Source: an uncultured Myxococcales bacterium
Lineage (GTDB): Bacteria > Myxococcota_A > UBA9042
Assembly: GCA_903919145.1 (NCBI GenBank)
Contig: CAIXGW010000010.1
Coordinates: 24,788 to 88,787 of the forward strand
DNA: 64,000 nt
Direction: 5' to 3'
Each line of letters opens with the position of its first letter. The stretch's first letter is position 1. Positions 1 through 7,514 of the stretch are shown here, in pieces. The translations under genes were made by a program, and so were the position numbers. Under the pieces are notes generated by a model. It did no database searches, was not told the origin of the DNA, and saw nothing but the letters and a program-made list of their open reading frames with translations.

Positions 1-386
1 AGCGGGTCAAGCCAGCGCGAGCCGCGCGGCAGTGACAGGCCGGCGCGGTTGAATTCGTGCAGCAAAAAGCCGCGATCGAAGCCGGCATTGTAGGCGACCA
101 GGGTGCGGCCCTGCAGGCGGCGGTGCAGCTCTGGGGCGATTTCCGCAAAGGTTGGCTGACCCAGCAATTCCGCCGGCTGGATGCCGGTCAGGCGCGTCAC
201 CTCTGGGTCCAATTCCTTGCCGGGATTGGTCAGCTGCGACCAGCGATCGGTGACGACGCCGCCGTCAAAGGCGATCACCGCGACCTCGATGATGCGGTCG
301 CCATTTTGCGGAGACAAGCCGGTCGTTTCGGTGTCGAGCACAGCCAAGGGCGTGTGCCACCACGGGATCTGCGGCGCCTGGCTCAT
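1..386 (-). CDS. DEDD-type 3'-5' exonuclease, partial (3' end outside window)
   Basis: Only the N-terminal ~128 residues are present; the gene runs off the left edge. The translation opens MSQAPQIPWWHTPLAVLD and continues with DTETTGL, the Exo I motif (DxE metal ligands) of the DnaQ / DNA polymerase III epsilon superfamily. An Exo II-like NAGFD follows about 80 residues later, in VAYNAGFDRGFLLHEF. These residues bind the two metals that hydrolyse DNA or RNA from the 3' end. The start is the ATG at 384-386, three bases downstream of the psd stop codon, so it is probably co-transcribed with psd. Whether it is a proofreading subunit or a stand-alone exonuclease cannot be decided from the fragment. 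Confidence 0.8.
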   Translation of the reverse strand, partial: MSQAPQIPWWHTPLAVLDTETTGLSPQNGDRIIEVAVIAFDGGVVTDRWSQLTNPGKELDPEVTRLTGIQPAELLGQPTFAEIAPELHRRLQGRTLVAYNAGFDRGFLLHEFNRAGLSLPRGSRWLDP

Positions 387-389
387 CGA

Positions 390-1241
390 CTAACCGACCA
401 CGCGCAGCAAGGGCTCGCCCATGAGCACCGGCGATGGCAGCGGTCGGGCAGGCTCCAAGTCCTTGCGGGCATACAGCATCACCACGGTGGAGCCCATCTC
501 AAACACGCCAAACTCGTCTCCGCGCTCTAGCGCCAGCATGGGCGAGCAGGGCTGCAGTCCCGAGCCCGGCTTGCCTTCGTTGCACGCCAGATCGGTAAAG
601 GCGACCTTCATGTGGCCAACGCAGGTGGCGCCGACCATGACCATGGCGGCACGGCCAAACTCGGTGTCGCAGTGGCCAACAATGCGCTCGTTGCGGGCAA
701 ACAGGCTGGGAACATGCTTGATCCCCATGCGATTGACCGGGTAGAGGGCCCCAGGCAAGTAGCGCCAGTGGACCACTGTGCCACGCCACGGGCTGTGCAC
801 GCGGTGGTAGTTGTTGGGCGCCAGGTACACCACGGCATAGGTGCCGCCGCGGTAGGGATCGGCGTCTTCAGAGCCGCCCAGCAGCGCATCCAGAGAATAC
901 TCTACGCCTTTGGCCTGGATCAGCGTGCTGGCCTCCAGCGAGCCAAAGGCAGACAGCACGCCGTCGGCCGGCGAGGGCACAATCCGGGCGCCGCTGGTGA
1001 TCGGCCGGGCACCGGCGCGCAGCTTGCGGGTAAAGAAATCTTGAAAGGTCGAGAAATCGTCCAGGCTCGCGGCCATCTCGGCCAGGTCGATCTTGTAGAT
1101 CTTGGCAAACCCCTGGATCGCCGTCTTGAGCACTGGCTTGGGGGCGCGCAGGGTGACCAGCTTGTGCATCGCCTGCGAAACCTGAGGCTTAGAGAGCAGC
1201 TCTAGCCAGCGCGGCGGTTGAGTCGAAGGAGCCATCTGCAT
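390..1241 (-). CDS. psd: phosphatidylserine decarboxylase
   Basis: 283 residues. The enzyme converts phosphatidylserine to phosphatidylethanolamine at the inner membrane. It is a pyruvoyl enzyme that cleaves itself at a (L/M)GST motif; here the motif is MGSTVV at about residues 249-254, giving a long beta chain and a short alpha chain whose N-terminal Ser becomes the pyruvoyl group. Other family features are SPADGVLSAFG (~110), YRVHSP-like HRVHSPWRG (~165) and a tract of the form NERIVGHCDTEFGRAAMVMVG (~205). Length matches the bacterial proenzyme. The gene sits directly before the exonuclease gene with a 3-base gap. Family assignment is firm. Confidence 0.95.
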   Translation of the reverse strand: MQMAPSTQPPRWLELLSKPQVSQAMHKLVTLRAPKPVLKTAIQGFAKIYKIDLAEMAASLDDFSTFQDFFTRKLRAGARPITSGARIVPSPADGVLSAFGSLEASTLIQAKGVEYSLDALLGGSEDADPYRGGTYAVVYLAPNNYHRVHSPWRGTVVHWRYLPGALYPVNRMGIKHVPSLFARNERIVGHCDTEFGRAAMVMVGATCVGHMKVAFTDLACNEGKPGSGLQPCSPMLALERGDEFGVFEMGSTVVMLYARKDLEPARPLPSPVLMGEPLLRVVG

Positions 1242-1455
1242 ACCTCGTGTCGGCCGCCCCTGGTCAGGCTGGCATTGGGGCGGGTCATGGGTCGGTCAGG
1301 CCATGGCGCTGGCAGGAGAGCCGGGGGTGGCAGATCCGCTGCCCAGCAAGGGGCGCCGCAAAGAACAGGTCCGTTGCTGAGCGGTCGGGGCGTCGCCGCG
1401 AATCCGCACCGGCGAGCTGGGCGACCCACCCAGCAGCCCTAGACAAATCAACCCG
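1242..1455. other. intergenic, upstream of psd
   Basis: 214 bases between the psd start and the stop of the PfkB kinase gene, both on the minus strand. It should hold the psd promoter or be an intercistronic spacer. I see no convincing -35/-10 pair, no hairpin followed by a T-run, and no coding signal. Confidence 0.4.
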
Positions 1456-2397
1456 TTAACCTTGTTGGTGGCCGAAGTCAACCTCGGGGCTCAGCAGGCC
1501 GGCGCGCAGTTGCATTTGGCGGCGCGTCAGATCGGCCAGGGCCACGCGCTCGATGCCCTCTACGCTGAAGTCCTCTACCGCAAAGGAAGCGGCGCAGGTG
1601 CCGGCCACCATGGCGCCTTGCAGCGTCGCCGAGTCCAAGGTGCCGCGGCTGGCCAGATAGCCCATAAAGCCGCCGGCAAAGGTGTCACCCGCTCCGGTGG
1701 GATCGACGACGCGGTCCAGCAGCACGGCCGGCAGCATGAGCGCCTGACCGCCGTGAAAAAGAAACGCGCCGTGCTCGCCGCGCTTGATGACCACAATCGT
1801 GGGACCCATCCGGTGGATCTGCCGGGCGGCCTCCAGGATGTTGCCACAGCCCGACAGAGCAAAGGCTTCTTCGTCATTGACAAAGAGCGCGTCGACCTGG
1901 GCCAGCACCTTCTCCAGGGTGGCGCGCTCGCCGGCGATCCAGAAGTTCATGGTGTCCATGCCGACAAAGCGCGGACCACTGCCGCTGCCGCTGCGGCACT
2001 GGGCCAGCACGTCCAGCTGCAGCGCCGGATGGATGTTGCCAAGAAACAGGAATTCGGCGGCGCCGTGCTGCGGTCCAAGCTTTGGCTTGAAGTCGGCAAA
2101 GACGTTGAGCTCGGTAAACAGGGTGGTGCGCGACTCAAAGTGCTTGCTGTAGACGCCGCCCCAGCGGAAGGTGTGCCCGTTGGCCACTTCCACGCCAGAG
2201 GTGTCGACGCCACGCACCTGCAGACGCTCCAGATCGCTGTGGCGAAAGTCCTGACCGACTACGCCCACCACCGAAGTCGGCATGAACAGAGAAGAAGCGA
2301 TCGCGAAGAACGTCGCCGAGCCGCCCAGCGCGTGCTCAACCTTTCCGTGCGCAGTCTCGACCGAGTCATACGCCAGCGAACCAACAACCAAAAGCAT
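1456..2397 (-). CDS. PfkB-family carbohydrate/nucleoside kinase
   Basis: About 313 residues, starting MLLVVGSLAYDSVET. The start at 2397 is preferred over the longer frame from 2451 because it begins exactly at the family's first beta strand. The C-terminal PfkB signature DPTGAGDTFAGGFMGYL (~240-256) holds the catalytic Asp and the anion-hole GAGD; an N-terminal Gly-rich GGSATFFA stretch matches the substrate side. The family phosphorylates sugars or nucleosides with ATP. The next gene upstream on the same strand is methylthioadenosine phosphorylase (94-base gap), so adenosine, or a ribose derivative from MTA salvage, is a plausible substrate. That is inference; the sequence does not fix the substrate. 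Confidence 0.85.
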   Translation of the reverse strand: MLLVVGSLAYDSVETAHGKVEHALGGSATFFAIASSLFMPTSVVGVVGQDFRHSDLERLQVRGVDTSGVEVANGHTFRWGGVYSKHFESRTTLFTELNVFADFKPKLGPQHGAAEFLFLGNIHPALQLDVLAQCRSGSGSGPRFVGMDTMNFWIAGERATLEKVLAQVDALFVNDEEAFALSGCGNILEAARQIHRMGPTIVVIKRGEHGAFLFHGGQALMLPAVLLDRVVDPTGAGDTFAGGFMGYLASRGTLDSATLQGAMVAGTCAASFAVEDFSVEGIERVALADLTRRQMQLRAGLLSPEVDFGHQQG

Positions 2398-2491
2398 GGC
2401 AAAACCTTGGATTAGAAGACCGAACTGCAACCCCCAAAGAGGCCACATCACGGGTAAGCGTCCAGCTGACGGCCACTGGCGCCTTGGAGAT

Positions 2492-3406
2492 CTAGCTGGC
2501 CACGGGCGGGTAGTACTTGTCCAGAAACAGGGCCAGCCGCTGACGCGCCTCCGCCGGAATGGCCGACGGATGGGTCATCACGGCGAACTTCAAGGCATCC
2601 TCAGCCGGGTCTGGGCCGACCGGCGGCTGCTCGGCCACGGCGCGGATCACCCGCTGGGCGTTGACCACGTTGGTCCGCACAACCTCCAGCACCTGGTCGA
2701 CGGTCACGGCGTCGTGGTCGGTGTGCCAGCAGTCATAGTCGGTGGCCAAGGCCAGGGTGGCGTAGGCGATTTCGGCCTCGCGGGCCAGTCGCGCCTCGGG
2801 CAGGTTGGTCATGCCGACCACGGCCACGTCTGACCATGTGCGAAACGTCAGGGATTCTGCGCGGGTAGAGAACTGCGGCCCCTCAATGCACACGTACGCG
2901 CCGCCGACATGGTGGGGCACGTCCAGGCGCTTGCACGCGGCGATGAGCGCCTGCGACACCCGCTTGCTCACGGGATCGCCAAAGCCGACGTGGGCGACTA
3001 CGCCGTCGGAGAAGAAGGTGCGGGCCCGGGTCAAGGTGCGGTCGATGAACTGGTCGATGATCACCATCTCGCCCGGGTGGATGGTCTCGCGCATCGAGCC
3101 CACGGCCGACACCGAGATGATGTCGGTCACCCCGACCTTCTTCATGGCCCAGATGTTGGCGCGGTAGTTGATCTCAGAGGGCGAGAAGCGGTGCCCGCGG
3201 CCGTGGCGCGGCAAGAAGAACAGCTGCATGTCGCCGATGTGGCCTTCGATCAGCGCATCCGAGGGATCGCCAAACGGCGTGGCGATGCGGTGTTCGCGCA
3301 GGTCGCGCAGGCCCGGCATGTCGTACAAGCCAGAGCCGCCAATGACGCCAAGCACGGTGCGGCGCTGGCCAGCAGACTGAGGGGGCAGCGGGGTAGAAGC
3401 GCTCAC
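2492..3406 (-). CDS. mtnP: S-methyl-5'-thioadenosine phosphorylase
   Basis: 304 residues. It splits methylthioadenosine (by-product of polyamine and other SAM-dependent reactions) with phosphate into adenine and methylthioribose-1-phosphate. Evidence: GVIGGSGLYDMPG at the N-terminus (phosphate-binding loop), the NYRANIWAMKKVG tract, SVSAVGSM, EGPQFSTRAES, GMTNLPEARLAREAE, and TDYDCW. The paired Asp residues of TDYD are those that select 6-aminopurines, favouring MTA phosphorylase over a 6-oxopurine phosphorylase. Length matches the family. It lies upstream of the PfkB kinase gene on the same strand, consistent with a purine/MTA salvage pair. Confidence 0.93.
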   Translation of the reverse strand: MSASTPLPPQSAGQRRTVLGVIGGSGLYDMPGLRDLREHRIATPFGDPSDALIEGHIGDMQLFFLPRHGRGHRFSPSEINYRANIWAMKKVGVTDIISVSAVGSMRETIHPGEMVIIDQFIDRTLTRARTFFSDGVVAHVGFGDPVSKRVSQALIAACKRLDVPHHVGGAYVCIEGPQFSTRAESLTFRTWSDVAVVGMTNLPEARLAREAEIAYATLALATDYDCWHTDHDAVTVDQVLEVVRTNVVNAQRVIRAVAEQPPVGPDPAEDALKFAVMTHPSAIPAEARQRLALFLDKYYPPVAS

Positions 3407-3494
3407 GGGGACTCCTGGTCAGTCAAAAATCGGGGGACGGCGCCCATGTCATGGGGTGGCCTGCAAGCCAGAGCTGCGCCAGCTTGGGCTGCGC

Positions 3495-3983
3495 TCAGAC
3501 CGGCGCGGCCTCACTGGCCGGGCCTTCGCCTGCGCCTTCGGCCAGCTTGCGGTTGACAAAATCGGCCACGTTGCGGCGATCGCCGTCGGCCAGATCCAAG
3601 AACCGCACCGCCAAGCCGTGAGAAAACCCACGGGTGCGGCGGGCGCCAATCACTTCGCCGCGCACCGAGATCGGCTCTTGTTGCTCGGGCAGCTGGAATT
3701 CGAGCTCAATGTAGCGGCGATCCAGGGCGTTGCGCAGCGAGTAAGAGTGGCTCTCAATAAAGATGCCAGAGGCCGAGAGGTTGGTCGCCGGGTGGACGAA
3801 CAGGCGATCGCCGTCGCGCTCCTGCACAAACAGGTCCACCGCGACTCGCGCCCAGCTGCGCCGCTCGGCCTGGTTGGCCTGAGTCAGCGAGCTCTGCGAA
3901 GAATCGTCGGAAGACCCGAAAATTCCGCCGGGCACTGCGTCGCTGCTATCGGCTCGACCGGAATCGCGCTGCGCCGTCGTCAT
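3495..3983 (-). CDS. PilZ-domain protein (c-di-GMP binding candidate)
   Basis: 162 residues from the ATG at 3981-3983, which has GAGG 8 bases upstream; a longer frame from 4061 lacks such a site. The first ~45 residues are Ser/Asp-rich and probably disordered. The rest is a PilZ barrel: ERRSWAR supplies an RxxxR-like c-di-GMP ligand and NLSASGIFIE the (D/N)xSxxG motif. The barrel continues through IELEFQLPEQ, RGEVIGARR and GLAVRFLDL. Single-domain PilZ proteins relay c-di-GMP to motility, exopolysaccharide or transcription outputs; the target here is unknown. It lies between the mtnP and esterase genes on the same strand. Confidence 0.85.
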   Translation of the reverse strand: MTTAQRDSGRADSSDAVPGGIFGSSDDSSQSSLTQANQAERRSWARVAVDLFVQERDGDRLFVHPATNLSASGIFIESHSYSLRNALDRRYIELEFQLPEQQEPISVRGEVIGARRTRGFSHGLAVRFLDLADGDRRNVADFVNRKLAEGAGEGPASEAAPV

Positions 3984-4057
3984 TGCCCGTACCTCGCTTG
4001 CTGCAGGTGCCAGACCCGCAAATGGGGCCCGTAAGGTACAGAGACTCGCTGGATCCG

Positions 4058-5083
4058 TCAACGCGAAAGCGCCCTCAGCGAGTCCGAGATCCGCCCGAGC
4101 GAAGCTTCTATGCGCCAGCCGCAGCCCATGTGGCCGCCGTCAAATTCCTCGTGGATGTGGGCGACGCCTAGGGACCGCAGCCGCTCCGCCAGCACCCGGG
4201 TGGCCACGTCCAAGCACCACTCGTCACTGGTTCCGGCGTCCAGATACAGCGTGTGCAGAGACTGTAGCTGCCCCACCCTCTCCATGCACAGCCTGACGGG
4301 ATCGCAGGCCAGCCACCGCTGCCACACCTCGGCCCGCAGCTCGCCGGTCTGCAGGTCAAAGGGCAGCTGGCAAAAGATCTCGGGCACCGCTAGGTCCGGC
4401 GAGTAGGCCTGGGCGTAGGCCAAGATGCTCATTGCGCCAAACTCGTTGCCGCCGCGCTGACGCTTGCTCAGAAACTGCCGGGCAAAGGCCGCCGGCCCGC
4501 CAAAGCGGCTGAACTGCTGAAAGGCCTTGCCCAGGTCCAGCGGATAGGTCAGCTCAAAGTAGCCATCGCCAGCCGTGCTGCAGATGTGCCCAAAGACGTC
4601 TGGCCTTTCCATGCCCAGCAGCAGCGCCCCGTACCCGCCCGAGCTGTGACCCATGGCGCCGCGGTAGTCGCGGTGGGCCTGGGTGCGCAGCTGGCTATCG
4701 ACCAGCTCGACCAGTTCTTGGCTCAGGTGGTCCAGGTAGCGGCCCGTGGCCGGCGAGTTGCGGTACTGCGCCCCGCCCAAACGGGTGAAGCAGTCTGGAA
4801 ACGCCAGGATCATCGGCTCGAGCTGACCGCTCTCCATCCAGCGATCCAGCTGCAGGTGCAGCGGTTCCTCAAAGGACTTTTCGGCCAGCTTCTGCGCGCC
4901 CCAGCCGCCATAGCCTGCCAAGCTGTAGACCACCGGAAACCGCCGCTCCGGCTCGCGGTCATAGTGCGGCGGCAGGTACACCGGCAGCTGGCGCCGCGCG
5001 GGATCGCCAAGCAAATTATCGGCCAGAATCTGGCTTTCAACAGAGAGTAGACGATAATGCGTGCGGTCTGGCGCGGCCGGCAT
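4058..5083 (-). CDS. esterase D / enterochelin-esterase-like alpha/beta hydrolase
   Basis: About 341 residues. The start ATG at 5081-5083 has GGAG 6 bases upstream; the frame is open to 5212 but that extension overlaps the divergent promoter region. Alpha/beta-hydrolase features: PVVYSLAGYGG (oxyanion-side strand), GHSSGGYGALLLG with the nucleophile Ser (~160), an acid-residue candidate in YLDAGTSDEW, and the catalytic His in EEFDGGHMGCGW near the C-terminus. This pattern matches the putative esterase family PF00756 (esterase D, S-formylglutathione hydrolase, Fes). No signal peptide is seen. The substrate is not predictable. It is divergent from the glycosyltransferase gene. Confidence 0.85.
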   Translation of the reverse strand: MPAAPDRTHYRLLSVESQILADNLLGDPARRQLPVYLPPHYDREPERRFPVVYSLAGYGGWGAQKLAEKSFEEPLHLQLDRWMESGQLEPMILAFPDCFTRLGGAQYRNSPATGRYLDHLSQELVELVDSQLRTQAHRDYRGAMGHSSGGYGALLLGMERPDVFGHICSTAGDGYFELTYPLDLGKAFQQFSRFGGPAAFARQFLSKRQRGGNEFGAMSILAYAQAYSPDLAVPEIFCQLPFDLQTGELRAEVWQRWLACDPVRLCMERVGQLQSLHTLYLDAGTSDEWCLDVATRVLAERLRSLGVAHIHEEFDGGHMGCGWRIEASLGRISDSLRALSR

Positions 5084-5223
5084 GGCGATCTCCAAGGGGC
5101 ACAGGCTCCGCAGGGGGTGCCGATGCGAAAGGGGCTGCTGCTGCGGACGCTGCCACGCCCAGACCTTGCCGGCAAGAGGTGGAGGGACCGCCCGCCGACC
5201 GACCTCTGCCACTACGGAACGCC
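5084..5223. promoter_or_regulatory. divergent intergenic region (esterase / glycosyltransferase)
   Basis: 140 bases between two divergently transcribed starts, so both promoters must lie here or overlap the 5' ends. No consensus -35/-10 pair is convincing. Both ribosome-binding sites are visible at its edges. Confidence 0.4.
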
Positions 5224-6558
5224 ATGGCCAAGTACCGCGTCGCCGATGTCAATGACTTCTTCAGCCTGACGGGCGGCGGCGTGCGCCGTTACCATCTGGA
5301 AAAATTGCGCTTTCTTGCCAAGCGCGATGACCTGGAGTACCACCTGCTGCTGCCCAGCGACCGCAACGGCGTAGAGGTGTTTGGCCACGCGCGCATCCAC
5401 CACGTCAAGGCGATGCCGCTGGGGTCGGGCTACCGGATCATGCTCAATCCCTGGCGGCTGCGGCGGGTGCTGCACACGATCAGGCCCGATGTGGTGGAAG
5501 TCGGCAGCCCGTACAACACCCCAGACTGGGTGCGGTTTGCCCTGTGGGGCCTGGACTGCCAGGTGGTCGGCTTCTGGCACGCCAACTTCCCGGTGACCGA
5601 CGTTGGCCGCGTGCTGGCCAAGCAGTCCAAATGGCTGGGCCAGTTGGGCGAAAAAGCCGCTTGGTGGTGGGCGCGCCGCACCTTTGGCCGCTTTGCCGCG
5701 ACCATGGCTGCCACCGACTGCATGGTCCAGCAGCTGCACCTGCACGGCGTCGACCAGGTCGTGCAGACTCCCCTTGGCGTGGATACCCAGATGTTTCACC
5801 CCAAGCACCGCGACGCCAAGCTGCGCGCGCAGTGGGGCGCTGGCCCCGATGACGTGGTGATGGCCTGGGCCGGGCGCCTCTCTGACGACAAGAACTACCG
5901 CCCGCTGCTGGAGGCGTGGCAGAAGGTCGCCGATCGCACCGGGCAAGAGCCGCTGCTGGTGGTCGCTGGCCACGGCCCCGGCGAGCCGATGGTGCGGGCC
6001 CTGGCCGCGCGGTCCAAGCGCGTTCACTACCTTGGCTTTGTAGAGCAATCCAGAGAGATGGCCCGGATCCTGGCCTCGGCGGACGTGGTGGCGGCGCTCT
6101 GCCCCTATGAGACTTTTGGGCTGGCCGCCGTGGAAGCAATGGCCTCTGGGGCGGCGATCCTTGGCTCGGCCCACATGAGCATTGGCGAGATTCTGGCGAT
6201 GTGCCGCTGCGGAATCGCCTTGGAGACGGCCGAGCCCTCGCTGGTCGCCGATGCGTGGATCGAGCTGCTCAAGCCCGGCCGGGCCGCCCTGCTGGGGGCC
6301 CGCGGTCACCAGGAGTGCAAGGCGCGCTACAGCTGGAAGCAGACTTTTGGGCGGATTGTTCAGGTCTATGAGCAGGTCCTGTCTCAGGCCGGCGGGCAAA
6401 GGCGGCTGCAGAGAAGCGCCGACCTCGCGCCGTTGCTGCAGGAAGAGGCCAGCCAGCTAAGTCCCCAGCGCCCGCGATCCGGTCAGGCGATCGCGGCAGA
6501 CCCGGCGGCCGAACCGGGCAAATCGCTAGACGGAAGCGCATTCTGGCGAGGCCTTTGA
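5224..6558 (+). CDS. GT4-family glycosyltransferase
   Basis: 444 residues from ATG 5224. GT-B fold, group 1: N-terminal VNDFFSLTGGGVRRYHLEKL (Gly-rich acceptor-side loop), the interdomain QTPLGVDTQMFHP, the C-terminal domain start VMAWAGRLSDDKNYRPLLEA, and CPYETFGLAAVEAMASG, the E-x7-E donor-binding motif (~320). Such enzymes transfer a sugar from an NDP-sugar to a lipid or glycan. The last ~60 residues (Gln/Arg/Pro-rich) lie beyond the fold and look disordered. The gene stands alone, with a promoter and another gene following, so its pathway (lipid glycosylation, capsule) is not indicated. Confidence 0.9.
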   Translation: MAKYRVADVNDFFSLTGGGVRRYHLEKLRFLAKRDDLEYHLLLPSDRNGVEVFGHARIHHVKAMPLGSGYRIMLNPWRLRRVLHTIRPDVVEVGSPYNTPDWVRFALWGLDCQVVGFWHANFPVTDVGRVLAKQSKWLGQLGEKAAWWWARRTFGRFAATMAATDCMVQQLHLHGVDQVVQTPLGVDTQMFHPKHRDAKLRAQWGAGPDDVVMAWAGRLSDDKNYRPLLEAWQKVADRTGQEPLLVVAGHGPGEPMVRALAARSKRVHYLGFVEQSREMARILASADVVAALCPYETFGLAAVEAMASGAAILGSAHMSIGEILAMCRCGIALETAEPSLVADAWIELLKPGRAALLGARGHQECKARYSWKQTFGRIVQVYEQVLSQAGGQRRLQRSADLAPLLQEEASQLSPQRPRSGQAIAADPAAEPGKSLDGSAFWRGL

Positions 6559-6609
6559 TCGGCCCCTGCGACGATTGCTGTGAACGACGGCAAAGAATCA
6601 TTGAAAAAC

Positions 6610-6637
6610 TTGACATTGGCAAGCTCGACTCTATTCT
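6610..6637 (+). promoter_or_regulatory. sigma-70-type promoter for the Cys-rich lipoprotein
   Basis: A perfect -35 hexamer TTGACA (6610-6615), a 16-base spacer, and TATTCT (6632-6637; 4 of 6 to TATAAT). It lies in a locally AT-rich stretch about 100 bases before the lipoprotein start and downstream of the glycosyltransferase stop. With the intrinsic terminator at 7377-7415 it defines a monocistronic unit. Confidence 0.65.
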
Positions 6638-6737
6638 TGCGCCCCCAAGCTACCACGGCTCTGGCGGCGCGCAGTGCACCGCCTCCGGTCCGTGGCAAGC
6701 CCTATGCCCGGGGCTGCGCCCGGGCGCGAGGTGACAT

Positions 6738-7346
6738 TTGAAGAAGTTGCGTTGGTTGCTCGCGCTCGCTGCTGTTGCGGCGATGGCGTTTGGTTGCGAA
6801 GAAGAAAAAACCACCACCACCACCACCACGGACACCGTGGCCGGTGACACCGCCGCTGACACCGCCAAGGACTCTGCTGCTCCCGGCGACACCGTCACTG
6901 GCGACACCGTCACTGGCGACACCGCGCCGGCCGACGTCGCTGCGGACGTCTCGGCTCCCCCGGCCACGGGCTGCACCGCCAAGGGCGACCAGGACTTCTT
7001 GGGCGGCTTGGCCGATGCCACCAAGCTCACCGCGTTCAAGGCTGAGCTGAGCAACTGCACCCTCAAGAAGGGCTGCCTTGGCAAGGCCAACGCCACCGCC
7101 AAGATCCAGTGCATCGCCGACTGCATGGACGCCGCCTACGCCGCTGGCGGCCTGACCAAGGGCTGCAGCGCCTGCTACGGTCTGACCGGCTACTGCGCCG
7201 CCGGCCCGTGCCTGGGCAGTTGCATCGACAGCGCCAGCGCTGCTTGCGGTGAATGCGTCGCCAAGAACTGCGACCCGTACACCAACGCCTGCAAGGCCGG
7301 CACCTGCGATCCGTACGGCGCCAGCAACTGCGGCGTGACCAAGTAG
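6738..7346 (+). CDS. Cys-rich secreted lipoprotein with Thr/Asp spacer
   Basis: 202 residues. The start is TTG at 6738-6740, fixed by a strong Shine-Dalgarno GAGGTGA (6728-6734) and the signal peptide. The sequence MKKLRWLLALAAVAAMAFGC ends in a lipobox (AFGC), so Cys20 should be lipidated. After it come EEEK, a run of seven Thr encoded by a (CCA)n microsatellite at 6811-6829, and an Asp/Thr/Ala linker with GDTVT repeats. The C-terminal half (~70-200) carries about 16 Cys in CxxC-like spacings (e.g. CSACYG, CGECVAKNC), implying a disulfide-stabilised domain. Cys-rich lipoproteins with Asp/Thr-rich linkers are frequent in Myxococcota; the function is unknown. Flanked by its own promoter and terminator. 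Confidence 0.85.
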   Translation: MKKLRWLLALAAVAAMAFGCEEEKTTTTTTTDTVAGDTAADTAKDSAAPGDTVTGDTVTGDTAPADVAADVSAPPATGCTAKGDQDFLGGLADATKLTAFKAELSNCTLKKGCLGKANATAKIQCIADCMDAAYAAGGLTKGCSACYGLTGYCAAGPCLGSCIDSASAACGECVAKNCDPYTNACKAGTCDPYGASNCGVTK

Positions 7347-7376
7347 TCCGTCCCGGTCCAGAGACAGTTGTTCGCG

Positions 7377-7415
7377 GCGGGGATCGGCAGCAATGCCGGT
7401 CCCCGCTGTGTTTTT
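7377..7415 (+). terminator. intrinsic terminator after the Cys-rich lipoprotein
   Basis: Near-perfect 13-bp stem (GCGGGGATCGGCA, 7377-7389, against TGCCGGTCCCCGC, 7394-7406, one T-G wobble) closed by a GCAA (GNRA) tetraloop, followed by TGTG and a run of five T (7411-7415). Textbook Rho-independent form, 30 bases after the stop codon. Confidence 0.88.
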
Positions 7416-7456
7416 GCGCCAGCTCACCCGCGGATCTGGCGCTGCGGCTGCAGCCG
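7416..7456. promoter_or_regulatory. paired inverted repeats upstream of the FadL-type gene
   Basis: Two dyads lie between the terminator and the FadL-type gene. GCGCCAG (7416-7422) and CTGGCGC (7436-7442) are 13 bases apart. Just after them is a perfect 12-base palindrome CGGCTGCAGCCG (7445-7456). They could be operator sites for that gene; nothing identifies a regulator. Confidence 0.35.
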
Positions 7457-7514
7457 TGGCACAGTAGCCCGGCACCTTTGCCCATCCTGCCACCGCCCGC
7501 CCATGGAGTCGCCG

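Noticed and set aside
3995..4015. Sigma-54-like TGGCACC on the minus strand before the PilZ gene
   Set aside because: The -12 position reads GCAA rather than TTGC, so the spacing and core do not match.
7457..7480. TGGCAC-containing sequence upstream of the FadL-type gene as a sigma-54 promoter
   Set aside because: No TTGC at the required distance from the TGGCAC.
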